This document shows positions 29,001-37,508 of a stretch of DNA of 64,000 nucleotides, piece by piece; the stretch's first letter is position 1, and every line of letters begins with the position of its first letter. The DNA comes from an uncultured Deferribacteres bacterium (lineage in GTDB: Bacteria > Zhuqueibacterota > JdFR-76 > DREG01). Below the pieces are notes generated by a model. The model ran no database searches and was not told the origin of the DNA. It saw nothing but the letters and a program-made list of their open reading frames with translations. The translations under genes were made by a program, and so were the position numbers. The stretch lies in assembly GCA_913009825.1 (NCBI GenBank), contig CAJVYQ010000011.1, positions 1 through 64,000 of the forward strand, written 5' to 3'.

Positions 29001-29139
29001 CTCTTACTTTAATATGGGCATGATGTACGAAAAAAACGGCCGGATTAAAGAAGCGATTCGGGCTTTCGAAGAAGGATTGAAACGCGCACCGCAAGACAAG
29101 AAAGCACAGGAAAAATTGCGCCGGTTGAAACAACGTTAG
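26026..29139 (+). CDS. Multi-pass membrane protein fused to a spermidine synthase-like domain and TPR repeats
   Basis: The start is ATG 26026 or ATG 26023. The long protein (1037 or 1038 residues) has about twelve hydrophobic segments in two similar halves (about residues 5-210 and 245-475), each with the SLMYELIW/SLAYEVIW-type motif. A SAM-binding Rossmann domain follows at about 480-720 (VIGFGFGNTCQSFL, then VDCVEL and ENDGRNY). The C-terminus has TPR repeats from about 870 (for instance AWYNRGFALGQKQNWAESAA). Such fused SpeE-like membrane proteins are widespread but poorly understood. The catalytic acid of true spermidine synthases is not evident (VNAVDPK where DxxDP is expected), so polyamine synthesis is doubtful. 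Confidence 0.8.
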   Translation: MNLNYLIYLLFFISGACSLMYELIWLRKLALIFGNTTFATSSILTAFMGGLALGSYLIGKYADKVKSPLKLYGYLELGIGGFAVIILFLFLPVSDSVYIWTFRNVGQNGILFNVIRFLLSGLILIIPTTLMGGTLPVVSKFLIDDTEKLGRKIGLLYALNTFGGVVGAYFTGYHLIRLFGETWSLWLAILLNFSIAAIAVYFGSREKGTQAIADEKREKSKKVIAVQPAKDGAKIGFYSQKTAKIVLWLFAAAGFTSLAYEVIWTRALIFFVSSTTYSFTIILVTFLTGITLGSLVISKWVDKIKNPILWFGLFEVMISLAAILSIPLLRNMYSIHHWILAYLNTTQWWQVTFFLFVTAFIILIVPAFFMGAVFPIVNRICVHSLPRLGRGVGSVYMANTIGAILGSFFSGFVMLPLLGIQESILMLTIVNLFIGLFVFTREQNFGRNKRSYFPVMAASVVLFVVINLSFFTTKSLFTHVLSFQDTRILFRKDASAATLSVLEKQEDLNIWGENVRFLNINGHNTAHTTYADIIIHKMLAHLPMLLHPNPQSALVIGFGFGNTCQSFLQYDIKKVDCVELLGSEKESAKYFEEENRGVFTEPRFRFIENDGRNYILATEKRYDIISVNAVDPKFSPALYTNQFYRLCRNNLRPDGYLVAWLPISGMTEKEVLSLIKSFVAEFPHSSLWYNNPEHLLLLGSKTELKIDVSRLQRRLAVQAIQKNLQLIRFNNPYTILSTFLLGEKQLAELTRSTVGNTDIHPVVEFSRVTAPEMSPEIYADILRRKESVLPYCTNFNKEEEKAQREAIFLHEKAMFDMLKGLFQYRIAAGGSIADTTATKKAFQLMRKALDMTPDNKFNLLFFVDWVHQYDLTASLKYIRQAVAEEPKFAKASVLLGMECTQRAEWDSALTYYDAALAVNDSFISAWYNRGFALGQKQNWAESAASFEKVTELQPDNVFAHSSLSQVYYMLNNFPKALQHVQKSIELAPDEANSYFNMGMMYEKNGRIKEAIRAFEEGLKRAPQDKKAQEKLRRLKQR

Positions 29140-29596
29140 TCTGCAATCAGACATCGGTTCCTCCGGGTAAACAATTCAATTTTTTTCTTTTTCCCCTGGG
29201 TCGTCCTGTCTTTACTTGTGCAGAAGCCTGCTTGGGCAGGAGTTGAACGTCCCGGTCACAAAGAGATGACAGATTGACCTGTTTTTTTGGCTAAAGCACG
29301 GAGTAGAGTGATTGCAAATCTCCCACGAGCAAAAGCTCGTGGCAATGAAAAGGAAAGAAAATTATTTCATTAGCCACAATCTTTAGATCGTGGATTAAAA
29401 TTGTGAGCTAATCTTTGGCGGCTTCAGCCTGACTGTACTTTTTATAACATTTTGGAAATTTCAGAAGTTCTGTATGAGAAGATAAAATATACTCAACAGC
29501 TTTCCCGGGAGTATTTTTCAAAGAACTAAAGTGGTATAAATTGCCAATTAGGAATATTTCGTTTACAATACAAATTCTTACCTGCCGGAGTTTCTT
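29140..29596. other. Intergenic stretch with palindromic repeats
   Basis: Two small palindromes, CCACGAGCAAAAGCTCGTGG (about 29317-29342) and CCACAATCTTTAGATCGTGG (about 29375-29394), and the word TTTTTCAAAGAACTAAAGTG (about 29514-29533) that recurs at 37413, 48737 and 55487. No gene seen. Confidence 0.55.
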
Positions 29597-31876
29597 ATGA
29601 AAATTTTGCTGTCGTTTTTTTGCGCTGTTTTAATGTTGACCGGGACTGCCGCCGGGACGGAAAAAACGGATGAATTAACCTATTTAAAAACCACGCTTGA
29701 TTATGCCCTGCAGAAAAAAGGCGAAATGGTGCAGAAATGGCAGAAACAGTACACCGGTTCCCGGGGAAATGAAAACATGATGGAGCTGCTTGCCTATCGT
29801 CCGCCCGATTTCCTGGTCGGTATTGCTGCCATATCTGCTTATTTGTACGAGAAAACCGGCGAAAGAAAATTTGCTGAAATTACAAAAAAACTCCTCGTTT
29901 CGCTGGAAAGTTACCGGAAATATTTCCCGGCCCGCTTCAAACACCGGGTTGAATACAAGGAGGGCGTGCCGGTTGTCAACTGGTTTCGCACGCTGCCCGA
30001 ATTTGTGGACTGCTATCAACGGACGAAAAAATCCGGCGTTTACTCGCAAGCGGATATACAAAAAATCGCCGAATCGGCAGCCGCCAGTGTGAATATTATT
30101 TTTGCTTTCCCCGAATGGGGCGCCATGAACCGGGCCATGCTGCGGGCGGAAAGCCTCATCGCTGCTGCCGTCGCTTTTCCACAACACAAGGATGCGGCAA
30201 AGTGGCGAAAAATGGCGGAAATTCTGGCCAGCGATAGTATGGAAAAATGGGAGATCGAAGATGCGCAGATTTATCATCCCGTCTGGCTGCATGCTTATGT
30301 GGATTATCTGGATCGCTCCGGTAAAACACGTCTGTTTCAGTCGCCCATGTTGAAGTTTTATTTTGATTATTTCGTCAGTCTCATTACGCCGGACCGGACT
30401 ATTCCGGAATTCGGCGACGGCGCCTGGAAAGTGAATCTGTACGAATATTACCTGATGCTGGAACGGGGTGCAAAAGAATACCGTTCCGGAGAAATGAAAT
30501 GGGCAGCCAACGAGCTGTTCGCCAATTTAAGCGGTTTGGCGCAGAATTCACCCTATAAAATAGACGGGAAATCGTTGTACGCGCAGCCCAACATCGGCTT
30601 CGCCAATCTTTTAGCGGCGCGCAACCGGTATATGGATGCGGCTATCAAAGCGGTGCAGCCCCATTACGCCTCCGGCGATGCCCTTGAAGAGGTGATCAGC
30701 AAAAAGATTGTATTTCGCTCCGGCTGGGGCAAAAACGCCGCATATTTACTGCTCAATTACAAAGACGAGGGTTACTACAGTATTTTGCAGAAAGATTATC
30801 TGAAACGAATTTTAGCGGTGGAAGAAGAGAAAATGCACCACGGTCATTCCGATGAAAACAGTATCTGCCTGCTGATGAAAAACGGCAGCATTTTACTGAG
30901 CGACGGCAATTACCGGGAGATTGCGCCCAGCGGAGAATACGGCGCTTTTCGCGCCGATATTTTCCACAATCGCGTGGTAGTTCGTAATGTGAAAAAATCC
31001 GCCGGTCAACATTACTTTGCCATATTACGGAACTCCGGCGCCTACAATGATCAGGTGCGGACAAGCAAAATCGATTTTCAATCCTTCCGGGAGATGGAAT
31101 TTTCCCGCACACGGCTGGAAGACAGCAAGCGAAATTATCGCTGGGAACGGGTGATTATCCGCCACAAAAAGGATGATTATTTCATTGTAGCGGATGCTCT
31201 GAAATTTTTCAAATCCGATTATTACACGTCGGCGAACCTGTACCACACACGAAAAATTGTCACCCGCGGTAAAAACTGGTTCGTGACCAGAATGGATCAG
31301 ATGTCGGGCAGTTTTCCACTGGGAGGAAGCATGGATTTGCTGATCATTTTTCCGCAGCAAAAATTTACCGGCACGGAAAAAGAATGGCGGGACAAACAGG
31401 ATGAGATCGCTGTTTTTCAGGGCACCTCCCAATATTATGACGCCGGGAAAGTAGAATCGTTTGTTACTATTTTATGCCCGATCAAACGAGGAGCAGACCC
31501 GACCGCATTGGTGAAGCGTTTCAGTTTGATGCGCAACGACCGGAAAGGCGTGGCGGTTGCCGTGAGCGATGAACATACTAATGATCTGTACGGCGTAAAA
31601 CTGGATTTGGATGTGGATTTACTGAAGGAAGATATCCGGCCGCGCTATAATTATGAATCGGGAAAAATAAAATACGGCGCCGTTGAAACCGATGCGGATA
31701 TTTTCTTCCTGTCCGTGAAAAATGGTGAACCGTTCTACTCGGCAACTAACTTAGTGAAATTTGTCTATCAAAACCGGGTGTTATTCGATACGCCGGAAAG
31801 CCAGTTTTTCCAGGTCTGGGGAAAATCCGACAGAAAAGGCCGGGCCAAATGGCGACGATGGGATAATTACCGGTGA
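29597..31876 (+). CDS. Exported heparinase II/III-like polysaccharide lyase or related protein
   Basis: A Sec signal peptide (MKILLSFFCAVLMLTGTAAG) precedes a 759-residue protein. Residues about 25-340 look like an alpha/alpha toroid typical of the chondroitin AC/alginate lyase superfamily (repeated helices; PEWGAMNRAMLRAES). From about 360 onward is a beta-sheet domain with the heparinase II/III hallmark HHGHSDENSICLLMKNGS and LLSDGNYRE. Such enzymes cleave acidic polysaccharides in the periplasm or outside the cell. With the two sulfatases at 9.5-12.7 kb it supports sulfated-polysaccharide use, but the genes are not adjacent. Substrate unknown. It is 120 bp or more from any neighbour and likely its own unit. 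Confidence 0.65.
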   Translation: MKILLSFFCAVLMLTGTAAGTEKTDELTYLKTTLDYALQKKGEMVQKWQKQYTGSRGNENMMELLAYRPPDFLVGIAAISAYLYEKTGERKFAEITKKLLVSLESYRKYFPARFKHRVEYKEGVPVVNWFRTLPEFVDCYQRTKKSGVYSQADIQKIAESAAASVNIIFAFPEWGAMNRAMLRAESLIAAAVAFPQHKDAAKWRKMAEILASDSMEKWEIEDAQIYHPVWLHAYVDYLDRSGKTRLFQSPMLKFYFDYFVSLITPDRTIPEFGDGAWKVNLYEYYLMLERGAKEYRSGEMKWAANELFANLSGLAQNSPYKIDGKSLYAQPNIGFANLLAARNRYMDAAIKAVQPHYASGDALEEVISKKIVFRSGWGKNAAYLLLNYKDEGYYSILQKDYLKRILAVEEEKMHHGHSDENSICLLMKNGSILLSDGNYREIAPSGEYGAFRADIFHNRVVVRNVKKSAGQHYFAILRNSGAYNDQVRTSKIDFQSFREMEFSRTRLEDSKRNYRWERVIIRHKKDDYFIVADALKFFKSDYYTSANLYHTRKIVTRGKNWFVTRMDQMSGSFPLGGSMDLLIIFPQQKFTGTEKEWRDKQDEIAVFQGTSQYYDAGKVESFVTILCPIKRGADPTALVKRFSLMRNDRKGVAVAVSDEHTNDLYGVKLDLDVDLLKEDIRPRYNYESGKIKYGAVETDADIFFLSVKNGEPFYSATNLVKFVYQNRVLFDTPESQFFQVWGKSDRKGRAKWRRWDNYR

Positions 31877-31888
31877 GTATAAACGGAC

Positions 31889-32059
31889 AATGTTGTTGAT
31901 TTAAGAAATTTTCGACGTCCGCCCCGCGATAAATTACGGGGCTAAGATTAGCAAGCGCCATAAATGACGCTCCCTCTACAGGGCGTTTTAGCGTCCTTTC
32001 TATTCTTAGCCTCGTGGTTCACTACGGGACAGTATTTTTTCCCTTAAGTCAACAACATT
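31889..32059. mobile_element. Inverted-repeat element with ends AATGTTGTTGATTTAAG
   Basis: Ends AATGTTGTTGATTTAAG (31889-31905) and CTTAAGTCAACAACATT (32043-32059) are complements at 16 of 17 positions. The interior contains GGGGCTAAG...CTTAGCCTCGTGGTTCACTACGGG, words also found inside family 2 and, inverted, at 49678-49695. No coding capacity. Confidence 0.6.
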
Positions 32060-32401
32060 GAGTGTAAGCGGAGGAAAATAGTATTGCCGGTTTGGGGTGA
32101 GATAAAAAAATTAAGAGAAAAATCGATCAAGAATCAGAGATTGGAATAAATTCATAGAAATTGCAGTTTTAAAGATTAGTCAAAAAACTTGTAGTCTCAA
32201 GTGGTTGAAGGCTTTACAATAACGATCGGTTCAGGCTGAAGAACAGCCGGTGATTTTTTGATATTCAGACTGTTTGATTGGACTTAGATTCTACTTTCAA
32301 GTTCTCCGCCGCTGTTTTTTTTGAGAGTATAAAAAATTATTCTACACAAGCAAAAAAACAGATAATTCCTCGAAAACTGTAAAATTTTATGGGAAATTAG
32401 C
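32060..32401. other. Leader of the glutamate synthase-like gene, no gene seen
   Basis: AT-rich stretch without a plausible coding frame. I could not place a convincing promoter pair. Confidence 0.45.
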
Positions 32402-34234
32402 ATGGATAAAAAAAACTCAATCAGCACCTCGAAAAACGGTCCTCTGGTGGTTAAAAACCTTACAAGCCTGAGCGAAGCAAACGGAAATATTTTCCCTGTT
32501 GAAAAAAAGACAATTGCTCTTTGCCGCTGCGGCAAATCCAAAAACAAACCTTTTTGCGACGGATCACACGGCAAGATTGGCTGGACAGATGAAAAATTGG
32601 CAGACAGACAGCCCAGAAGAGTAGATACTTATAAAGGTAAAAATATTACCATTCACGATGATCGCGGCATTTGTTCACATGCCGGTTTTTGCACAGACAA
32701 TCTGCCGGGAGTTTTCCAAATGGGTGTAGAGCCGTGGATTAATCCGAATGCCGAAATCGTCGGGGAAATTATCGAGACCATAAAAAAATGTCCTTCAGGA
32801 GCTTTAAGCTATTCTATCGATGGCGTTTTGTATAATAAATTTTCGGAACATCCGGAAATTAAAATTACTGAAAACGGACCGTATTTTGTAAGCGGTTCGA
32901 TTGAATTACACGACAAAGACCAACCTGAATCAGAGGAACATTATGCTCTGTGCCGCTGCGGAAAATCAAAAAACAAACCATTCTGCGACGGGCAGCATTG
33001 GTATATAAAATTTACAGATGTTGGGCAGGTAACACCTATCGGACTGAATGAAGATGAGAAAGTAGCAAACATTCAAAAACTTGCTCAGAGTGGAAAAAGT
33101 GAAAATTCAGCTATGCGGACATTACGAACCTTTCCCGGTTTTGAAACGCTTGTTTTTAAAGGCGTCCAACTACATAAAATGCCGTTGAACGAAGATGTGA
33201 AAGTAAACACGAAAACACTAATTGGCAAAACAGCCGAACATCCTGTTGAAATCGATATGCCGTTTTATGTTTCGCACATGTCTTACGGAGCCCTTTCGCG
33301 CGAAGCAAAAATAGCATTGGCAAAAGGCACAACTCTTGTCGGCACAGCCATGTGTTCCGGTGAAGGCGGCATGCTGCCAGAAGCGCGCAAAGCTGCCGGT
33401 AAATACATTTATGAACTTGGAACCGCTGCTTTTTCACACATAGACAGTGTAATGAAGCAGGCCGATGCTGTGGAAATAAAAATCGGTCAGGGTGTAAAGC
33501 CCGGTTTGGGCGGACATCTGCCGGCGCACAAAGTAACGAAAGAGATCGCTGAAATCAGAGGTTTGAAACCGGGAGAAGCATCTGTTTCTCCCGGCAGGCT
33601 TGCCGGCGTAAACAATTTAGAAGATTTGCAAACCAAGGTTGCGCATATCAAAAAAATTACCGGAGGGAAACCTGTTGGATTAAAATTCGCCGCCGGCCAT
33701 GTTGAAGAAGATTTGGAATTTGCCTTGAAAGCCGAACCGGATTTTATTACCATCGACTGCCGGGGCGGCGCAACCGGATCCTCGCCTAAATTTTTTAAAG
33801 ATAATGTGGGTATCCCGCCCATTTTCGTCATTCGCAGGGCAAGAAAATACCTGGATAAAGTGAAAAGCAATGTGACGCTTTGTATTACCGGAGGGTTCAG
33901 AGATAGCTCCGACATTGCCAAAGGGATTGCCCTTGGCGCCGATGCAATTGCCTTAGCCACGGCTTCGATGATTGCTGTCGGTTGTATTCAGGCAAAAGTA
34001 TGTCATACCGGAACTTGCCCGGTTGGTATTGCCACGCAGGATGAGCAGCTTCGCAAACTTTTTGATGAAGAGAAAGCCTTGACGCAATTCAAAAATTTTT
34101 ATACCGCAACGAACGAAGAGTTAAAAGTTTTTGCCCGGACCAATGGTGTAAATGATGTACATCAACTTCAGGTTTCGGATTTAGTTACGGACAATACAGT
34201 TGTTGCAGATTTTACGGATATTGAGCATATTTAA
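32402..34234 (+). CDS. CDGSH-ferredoxin-CDGSH-glutamate synthase-like fusion
   Basis: Four modules in 610 residues. The first CDGSH iron-sulfur motif has C41, C43, C52 and H56 (CRCGKSKNKPFCDGSH). Next is a Fer4_19-type domain (about 85-142, ICSHAGFCTDNLPGVF, then KKCPSGALSY). The second CDGSH has C184, C186, C195 and H199. Residues about 250-600 are the FMN-binding glutamate synthase large-subunit domain (MSYGALSREAK, GEGGMLPEARK, then HTGTCPVGIATQ). The amidotransferase domain of true GltB is missing. It is therefore an FMN/Fe-S oxidoreductase, substrate unknown. The next gene carries the same front end. Electron transfer from the CDGSH and ferredoxin modules to FMN is inference. Confidence 0.8.
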   Translation: MDKKNSISTSKNGPLVVKNLTSLSEANGNIFPVEKKTIALCRCGKSKNKPFCDGSHGKIGWTDEKLADRQPRRVDTYKGKNITIHDDRGICSHAGFCTDNLPGVFQMGVEPWINPNAEIVGEIIETIKKCPSGALSYSIDGVLYNKFSEHPEIKITENGPYFVSGSIELHDKDQPESEEHYALCRCGKSKNKPFCDGQHWYIKFTDVGQVTPIGLNEDEKVANIQKLAQSGKSENSAMRTLRTFPGFETLVFKGVQLHKMPLNEDVKVNTKTLIGKTAEHPVEIDMPFYVSHMSYGALSREAKIALAKGTTLVGTAMCSGEGGMLPEARKAAGKYIYELGTAAFSHIDSVMKQADAVEIKIGQGVKPGLGGHLPAHKVTKEIAEIRGLKPGEASVSPGRLAGVNNLEDLQTKVAHIKKITGGKPVGLKFAAGHVEEDLEFALKAEPDFITIDCRGGATGSSPKFFKDNVGIPPIFVIRRARKYLDKVKSNVTLCITGGFRDSSDIAKGIALGADAIALATASMIAVGCIQAKVCHTGTCPVGIATQDEQLRKLFDEEKALTQFKNFYTATNEELKVFARTNGVNDVHQLQVSDLVTDNTVVADFTDIEHI

Positions 34235-34493
34235 TTGTTATCTTCAAACAAACACAAGAGGAACGGAGAGAATTAATTGAATATCGAATAAAGATTAACG
34301 ATTTAAGAATTTTGAAATATAGGCGGAAATGAATAAATTTAATTTGCCTGCCCGCTGCAGGCAGGGATTTCAATGCAAAATTGAAAGTGAATGCAAGTAG
34401 TGAAAATCAATAATAAATTAAAACGGAAGCGCTATATGGAACAATCAGGACTATGTTAAAATTCTTTATCGGAGGAAGCCAAATCGTAAAAGG

Positions 34494-37103
34494 ATGAATA
34501 AAATGCAAAAAGAAAACCCAACAATGTCGCCGTTAAAAAATGGTCCATTTATTGTAAGAAACCTGCAAAAGTTTACTAACTCACGCGGTGAAAAAATTGA
34601 AACAAAATCTACAATGCCGTTATGCCGTTGCGGCGCTTCCAAAACAAAACCATTCTGTGACGGCACACATGCAAGCATCGGCTTTACCGATGAAAAAAGT
34701 GAAGACCGTATTGCCGACAAAAAAGAAACCTACAAAGGCAAATCCATTACTATTCATGATAATCGGGGAATTTGTTCCCATGCCGGTTTTTGCACCGACA
34801 ACCTGCCCGGTGTATTCCGCATGGGTACAGAGCCTTGGATCGACCCTGATGGCGCCGATATTGAAGAAATAAAAAGAGTAATACGAATGTGCCCGTCCGG
34901 TGCATTGAGCTACTCAGAAAAAGGAACAGAAACAAATGAGTTCTTCGATGAAGCTGAAATCGTTGTCTCTAAAAACGGTCCTTTTTATGTGAGGGGAGGC
35001 ATAGAAATAAAAGATGTAGATTTAGGTGATGAAGCATCAAAAGATCATTTTACTCTGTGCCGCTGCGGAAAATCCGCTAATAAACCGCGCTGCGACGGGG
35101 CACACTGGTATGCTGCATTTAAAGATGATGAAGCCCTCACCATCGCCGCAGCCAACCGTCAACGTGAGAAAAAAGAACCGCAGCGGCAAAAAGTAGCTGA
35201 AGTTGGCGAATTGAAAGATAACGATACCAAGAAACTCAACCTGTTTTCGCAACAGATCCTGCTATCGAGGGTTCATGGAAAATATGGCGCAATTGAAGGA
35301 ATCTGTCCGCATCAGGGCGGGCCTCTTATCGACGGTAAAATTGAAAACGGTATTATCCGGTGTCCCTGGCATGGACATCCTTTCGATCCGATAAGCGGAA
35401 AATCGCTGGGGAAGGATAATGATCTGACAACTTACGAAGTAGAAGAACGCAATGACGGTGTTTACCTGAAGATTGCACCCGCTAAAAAATCCGCATGGAC
35501 GGTAAGTCATGTCATTGCCGAAACGCTTGTGAATTGGGGCATTAAGCATGTTTTCGGCATAGTGGGGCATTCCAACCTCGGTATGGCAGAGGCGTTTCGT
35601 GTGCAGGAAGAAAAAGGAAATATCAACTACATCGGTGTTCGCCACGAGGGAGCTGCTGCCTTTGCCTGCTCCGGCTATTCAAAAATTTCGGGAAAACCTG
35701 CCGTTTGTTTTGCTATCGCCGGTCCCGGCGCAACCAATTTAATTACCGGATTGTGGGATGCACATGTTGACCGCACACCTGTTTTAGCTATAACCGGACA
35801 AGTAAAAACCCAGTTTTTCGGTCCCGGTTCATTTCAGGAAATTGATCTGAAGGAAGCATTTCAGACCGTTGCGCCATTTAGCAAAGTGGTATTGCCGGAT
35901 AGCAATCATGCCGGGCTAACATCTCTGGCTATGAAGAACGCTATTGTGCAGCGTAATGTGGCGCATTTGATTATGCCCGATGATGTGCAAACATTGGATG
36001 CGGGGGAAAGCGGACCGGGCGTGCCCGACGGCCGGCTGGCGGATTTGCGTATTATGCCATCTGAAGATTCGGTGAATTTAGCGATGTATCGAATCCGGAA
36101 AGCCAAACGCCCGGCAATTATCGTTGGCTACGGGGCAAGAAATGACATGGAAACAATTATCGCCTTTGCGGAAAAGCTGCGTGCACCGGTTTTGACCACC
36201 TTTAAAGCCAAAGGGCAAATTGCCGACAGCCATCCGTTAGCAGCCGGTGTGTTGGGCAAAAGCGGTACGCCGGTATCTGCTTATTTTATGAATTCGGCCG
36301 ATTTGCTCATCGTTTTCGGCGCGTCTTTCTCGCAGCATACGGGCATTGACAAGTCGAAACCCATCATTCAGGTAGATTTTGAACAAATGGCGCTGGCCAA
36401 ATTCCACGCCGTGGATAATCCGATTTGGGGCGATGTTGGTATGACAGCAAATCTTTTTACAGAAAAACTTGCTGACTATTCACAATCTGAAATTACAGTT
36501 GCAGAGATCGACCGGCGCAAACAGGTATGGCGGGAAGAGAAAAAGGTTCGAGCCGCTAAAGCGGGCCGCAGCGGCTTAAATTCCATCTTCATTTTTAATA
36601 AACTAGCCGAACTTTTGCCGGATAATGCTATCATCAGCCTGGACGTGGGGAATAACACCTACTCTTTCGGCCGTTATTTTGAATGTAAAAAACAGCGGGT
36701 AATTTTATCCGGTTATCTTGGCTCTATCGGTTTTAGTTTTCCCGCAGCCATGGGAGCGTATTACGCTGAACCGGATATCCCCATTATTTCGTTAAGCGGT
36801 GACGGCGGTTTCGGACAATATATGACCGAATTCAATACGGCCGTGCTTTATAAAATGAAAATCACTCATATTTTACTCAACAATAATGAATTGGGTAAAA
36901 TATCGAAAGAACAGCGGGATGAAAAGCTTCCGGTGTGGAAAACACAACTCAGCAACCCGAATTTTGCAGAATACGCAAATCTTTGCAACGGCTTCGGCAT
37001 TCGGGTTACAAAGAATGAAGAATTGGAAGAGGCAGTAATCAAAGCCCTAAGCTACGATGGACCATCTATTGTTGAAATTATGGCTGATCCGTTATTAACG
37101 TAA
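34494..37103 (+). CDS. CDGSH-ferredoxin-CDGSH-Rieske-TPP enzyme fusion
   Basis: The 869-residue protein repeats the front end of its upstream neighbour: CDGSH (C44, C46, C55, H59), Fer4_19-type domain (about 75-145) and a second CDGSH (C189, C191, C200, H204). A Rieske 2Fe-2S domain then follows (ICPHQGG with C271 and H273, CPWHGHPF with C290 and H293). The rest (about 330-869) is a thiamine-diphosphate enzyme of the acetolactate synthase/pyruvate oxidase family. It has the catalytic-glutamate region RHEGAAAFACSGY and the TPP-binding GDGGFGQ...LLNNN near residue 770. The substrate is unknown; POX-type 2-oxoacid chemistry coupled to the clusters is possible. GTG/ATG choice is not decisive: ATG 34503 is an alternative start. 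Confidence 0.8.
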   Translation: MNKMQKENPTMSPLKNGPFIVRNLQKFTNSRGEKIETKSTMPLCRCGASKTKPFCDGTHASIGFTDEKSEDRIADKKETYKGKSITIHDNRGICSHAGFCTDNLPGVFRMGTEPWIDPDGADIEEIKRVIRMCPSGALSYSEKGTETNEFFDEAEIVVSKNGPFYVRGGIEIKDVDLGDEASKDHFTLCRCGKSANKPRCDGAHWYAAFKDDEALTIAAANRQREKKEPQRQKVAEVGELKDNDTKKLNLFSQQILLSRVHGKYGAIEGICPHQGGPLIDGKIENGIIRCPWHGHPFDPISGKSLGKDNDLTTYEVEERNDGVYLKIAPAKKSAWTVSHVIAETLVNWGIKHVFGIVGHSNLGMAEAFRVQEEKGNINYIGVRHEGAAAFACSGYSKISGKPAVCFAIAGPGATNLITGLWDAHVDRTPVLAITGQVKTQFFGPGSFQEIDLKEAFQTVAPFSKVVLPDSNHAGLTSLAMKNAIVQRNVAHLIMPDDVQTLDAGESGPGVPDGRLADLRIMPSEDSVNLAMYRIRKAKRPAIIVGYGARNDMETIIAFAEKLRAPVLTTFKAKGQIADSHPLAAGVLGKSGTPVSAYFMNSADLLIVFGASFSQHTGIDKSKPIIQVDFEQMALAKFHAVDNPIWGDVGMTANLFTEKLADYSQSEITVAEIDRRKQVWREEKKVRAAKAGRSGLNSIFIFNKLAELLPDNAIISLDVGNNTYSFGRYFECKKQRVILSGYLGSIGFSFPAAMGAYYAEPDIPIISLSGDGGFGQYMTEFNTAVLYKMKITHILLNNNELGKISKEQRDEKLPVWKTQLSNPNFAEYANLCNGFGIRVTKNEELEEAVIKALSYDGPSIVEIMADPLLT

Positions 37104-37278
37104 TTCAGGTTCCCGGTTCAAAAAGTTATTGGTTTAAATTTTTCGTTGTGAATTCTGAAAGTTTGTCTTTAACAATTGAATATCGAACAAAGAATGACAA
37201 ATTCTGATTTTTAAAGCTGTTTTGTGTTTACTTCTCGAATCAAAATTCGTTGTTCGATATTCATAATTCAAAAATGAT

Positions 37279-37434
37279 AACACTTTAGTCATTTGCAACG
37301 GCACATTAAATTGTCATTCCCGCATGATTTAAGCGGGAAGCCACATGAATTTAAAAATAGATTCCCGATAAGAGCATTCGGGAATAACAGCCTGGTCATT
37401 ACTAACTGTTTTTCAAAGAACTAAAGTGTTCCCC
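37279..37434. mobile_element. Inverted-repeat element, family 3 (AACACTTTAGT ends)
   Basis: Left end GATAACACTTTAGTCATTTG and right end TTTCAAAGAACTAAAGTGTT are inverted copies of the same word. The interior has two smaller palindromes around GTCATTCCCGC...GCGGGAA and TTCCCGATAAGAGCATTCGGGAATAAC. Related ends occur at 55356-55505 and 55750-55775. Confidence 0.55.
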
Positions 37435-37508
37435 AAAATGAACATCTTTGGTCCAGGGCTAAACGGTATAAAAATTCGTACATTTGAAAAAAATCAAGTG
37501 AGGATCTT

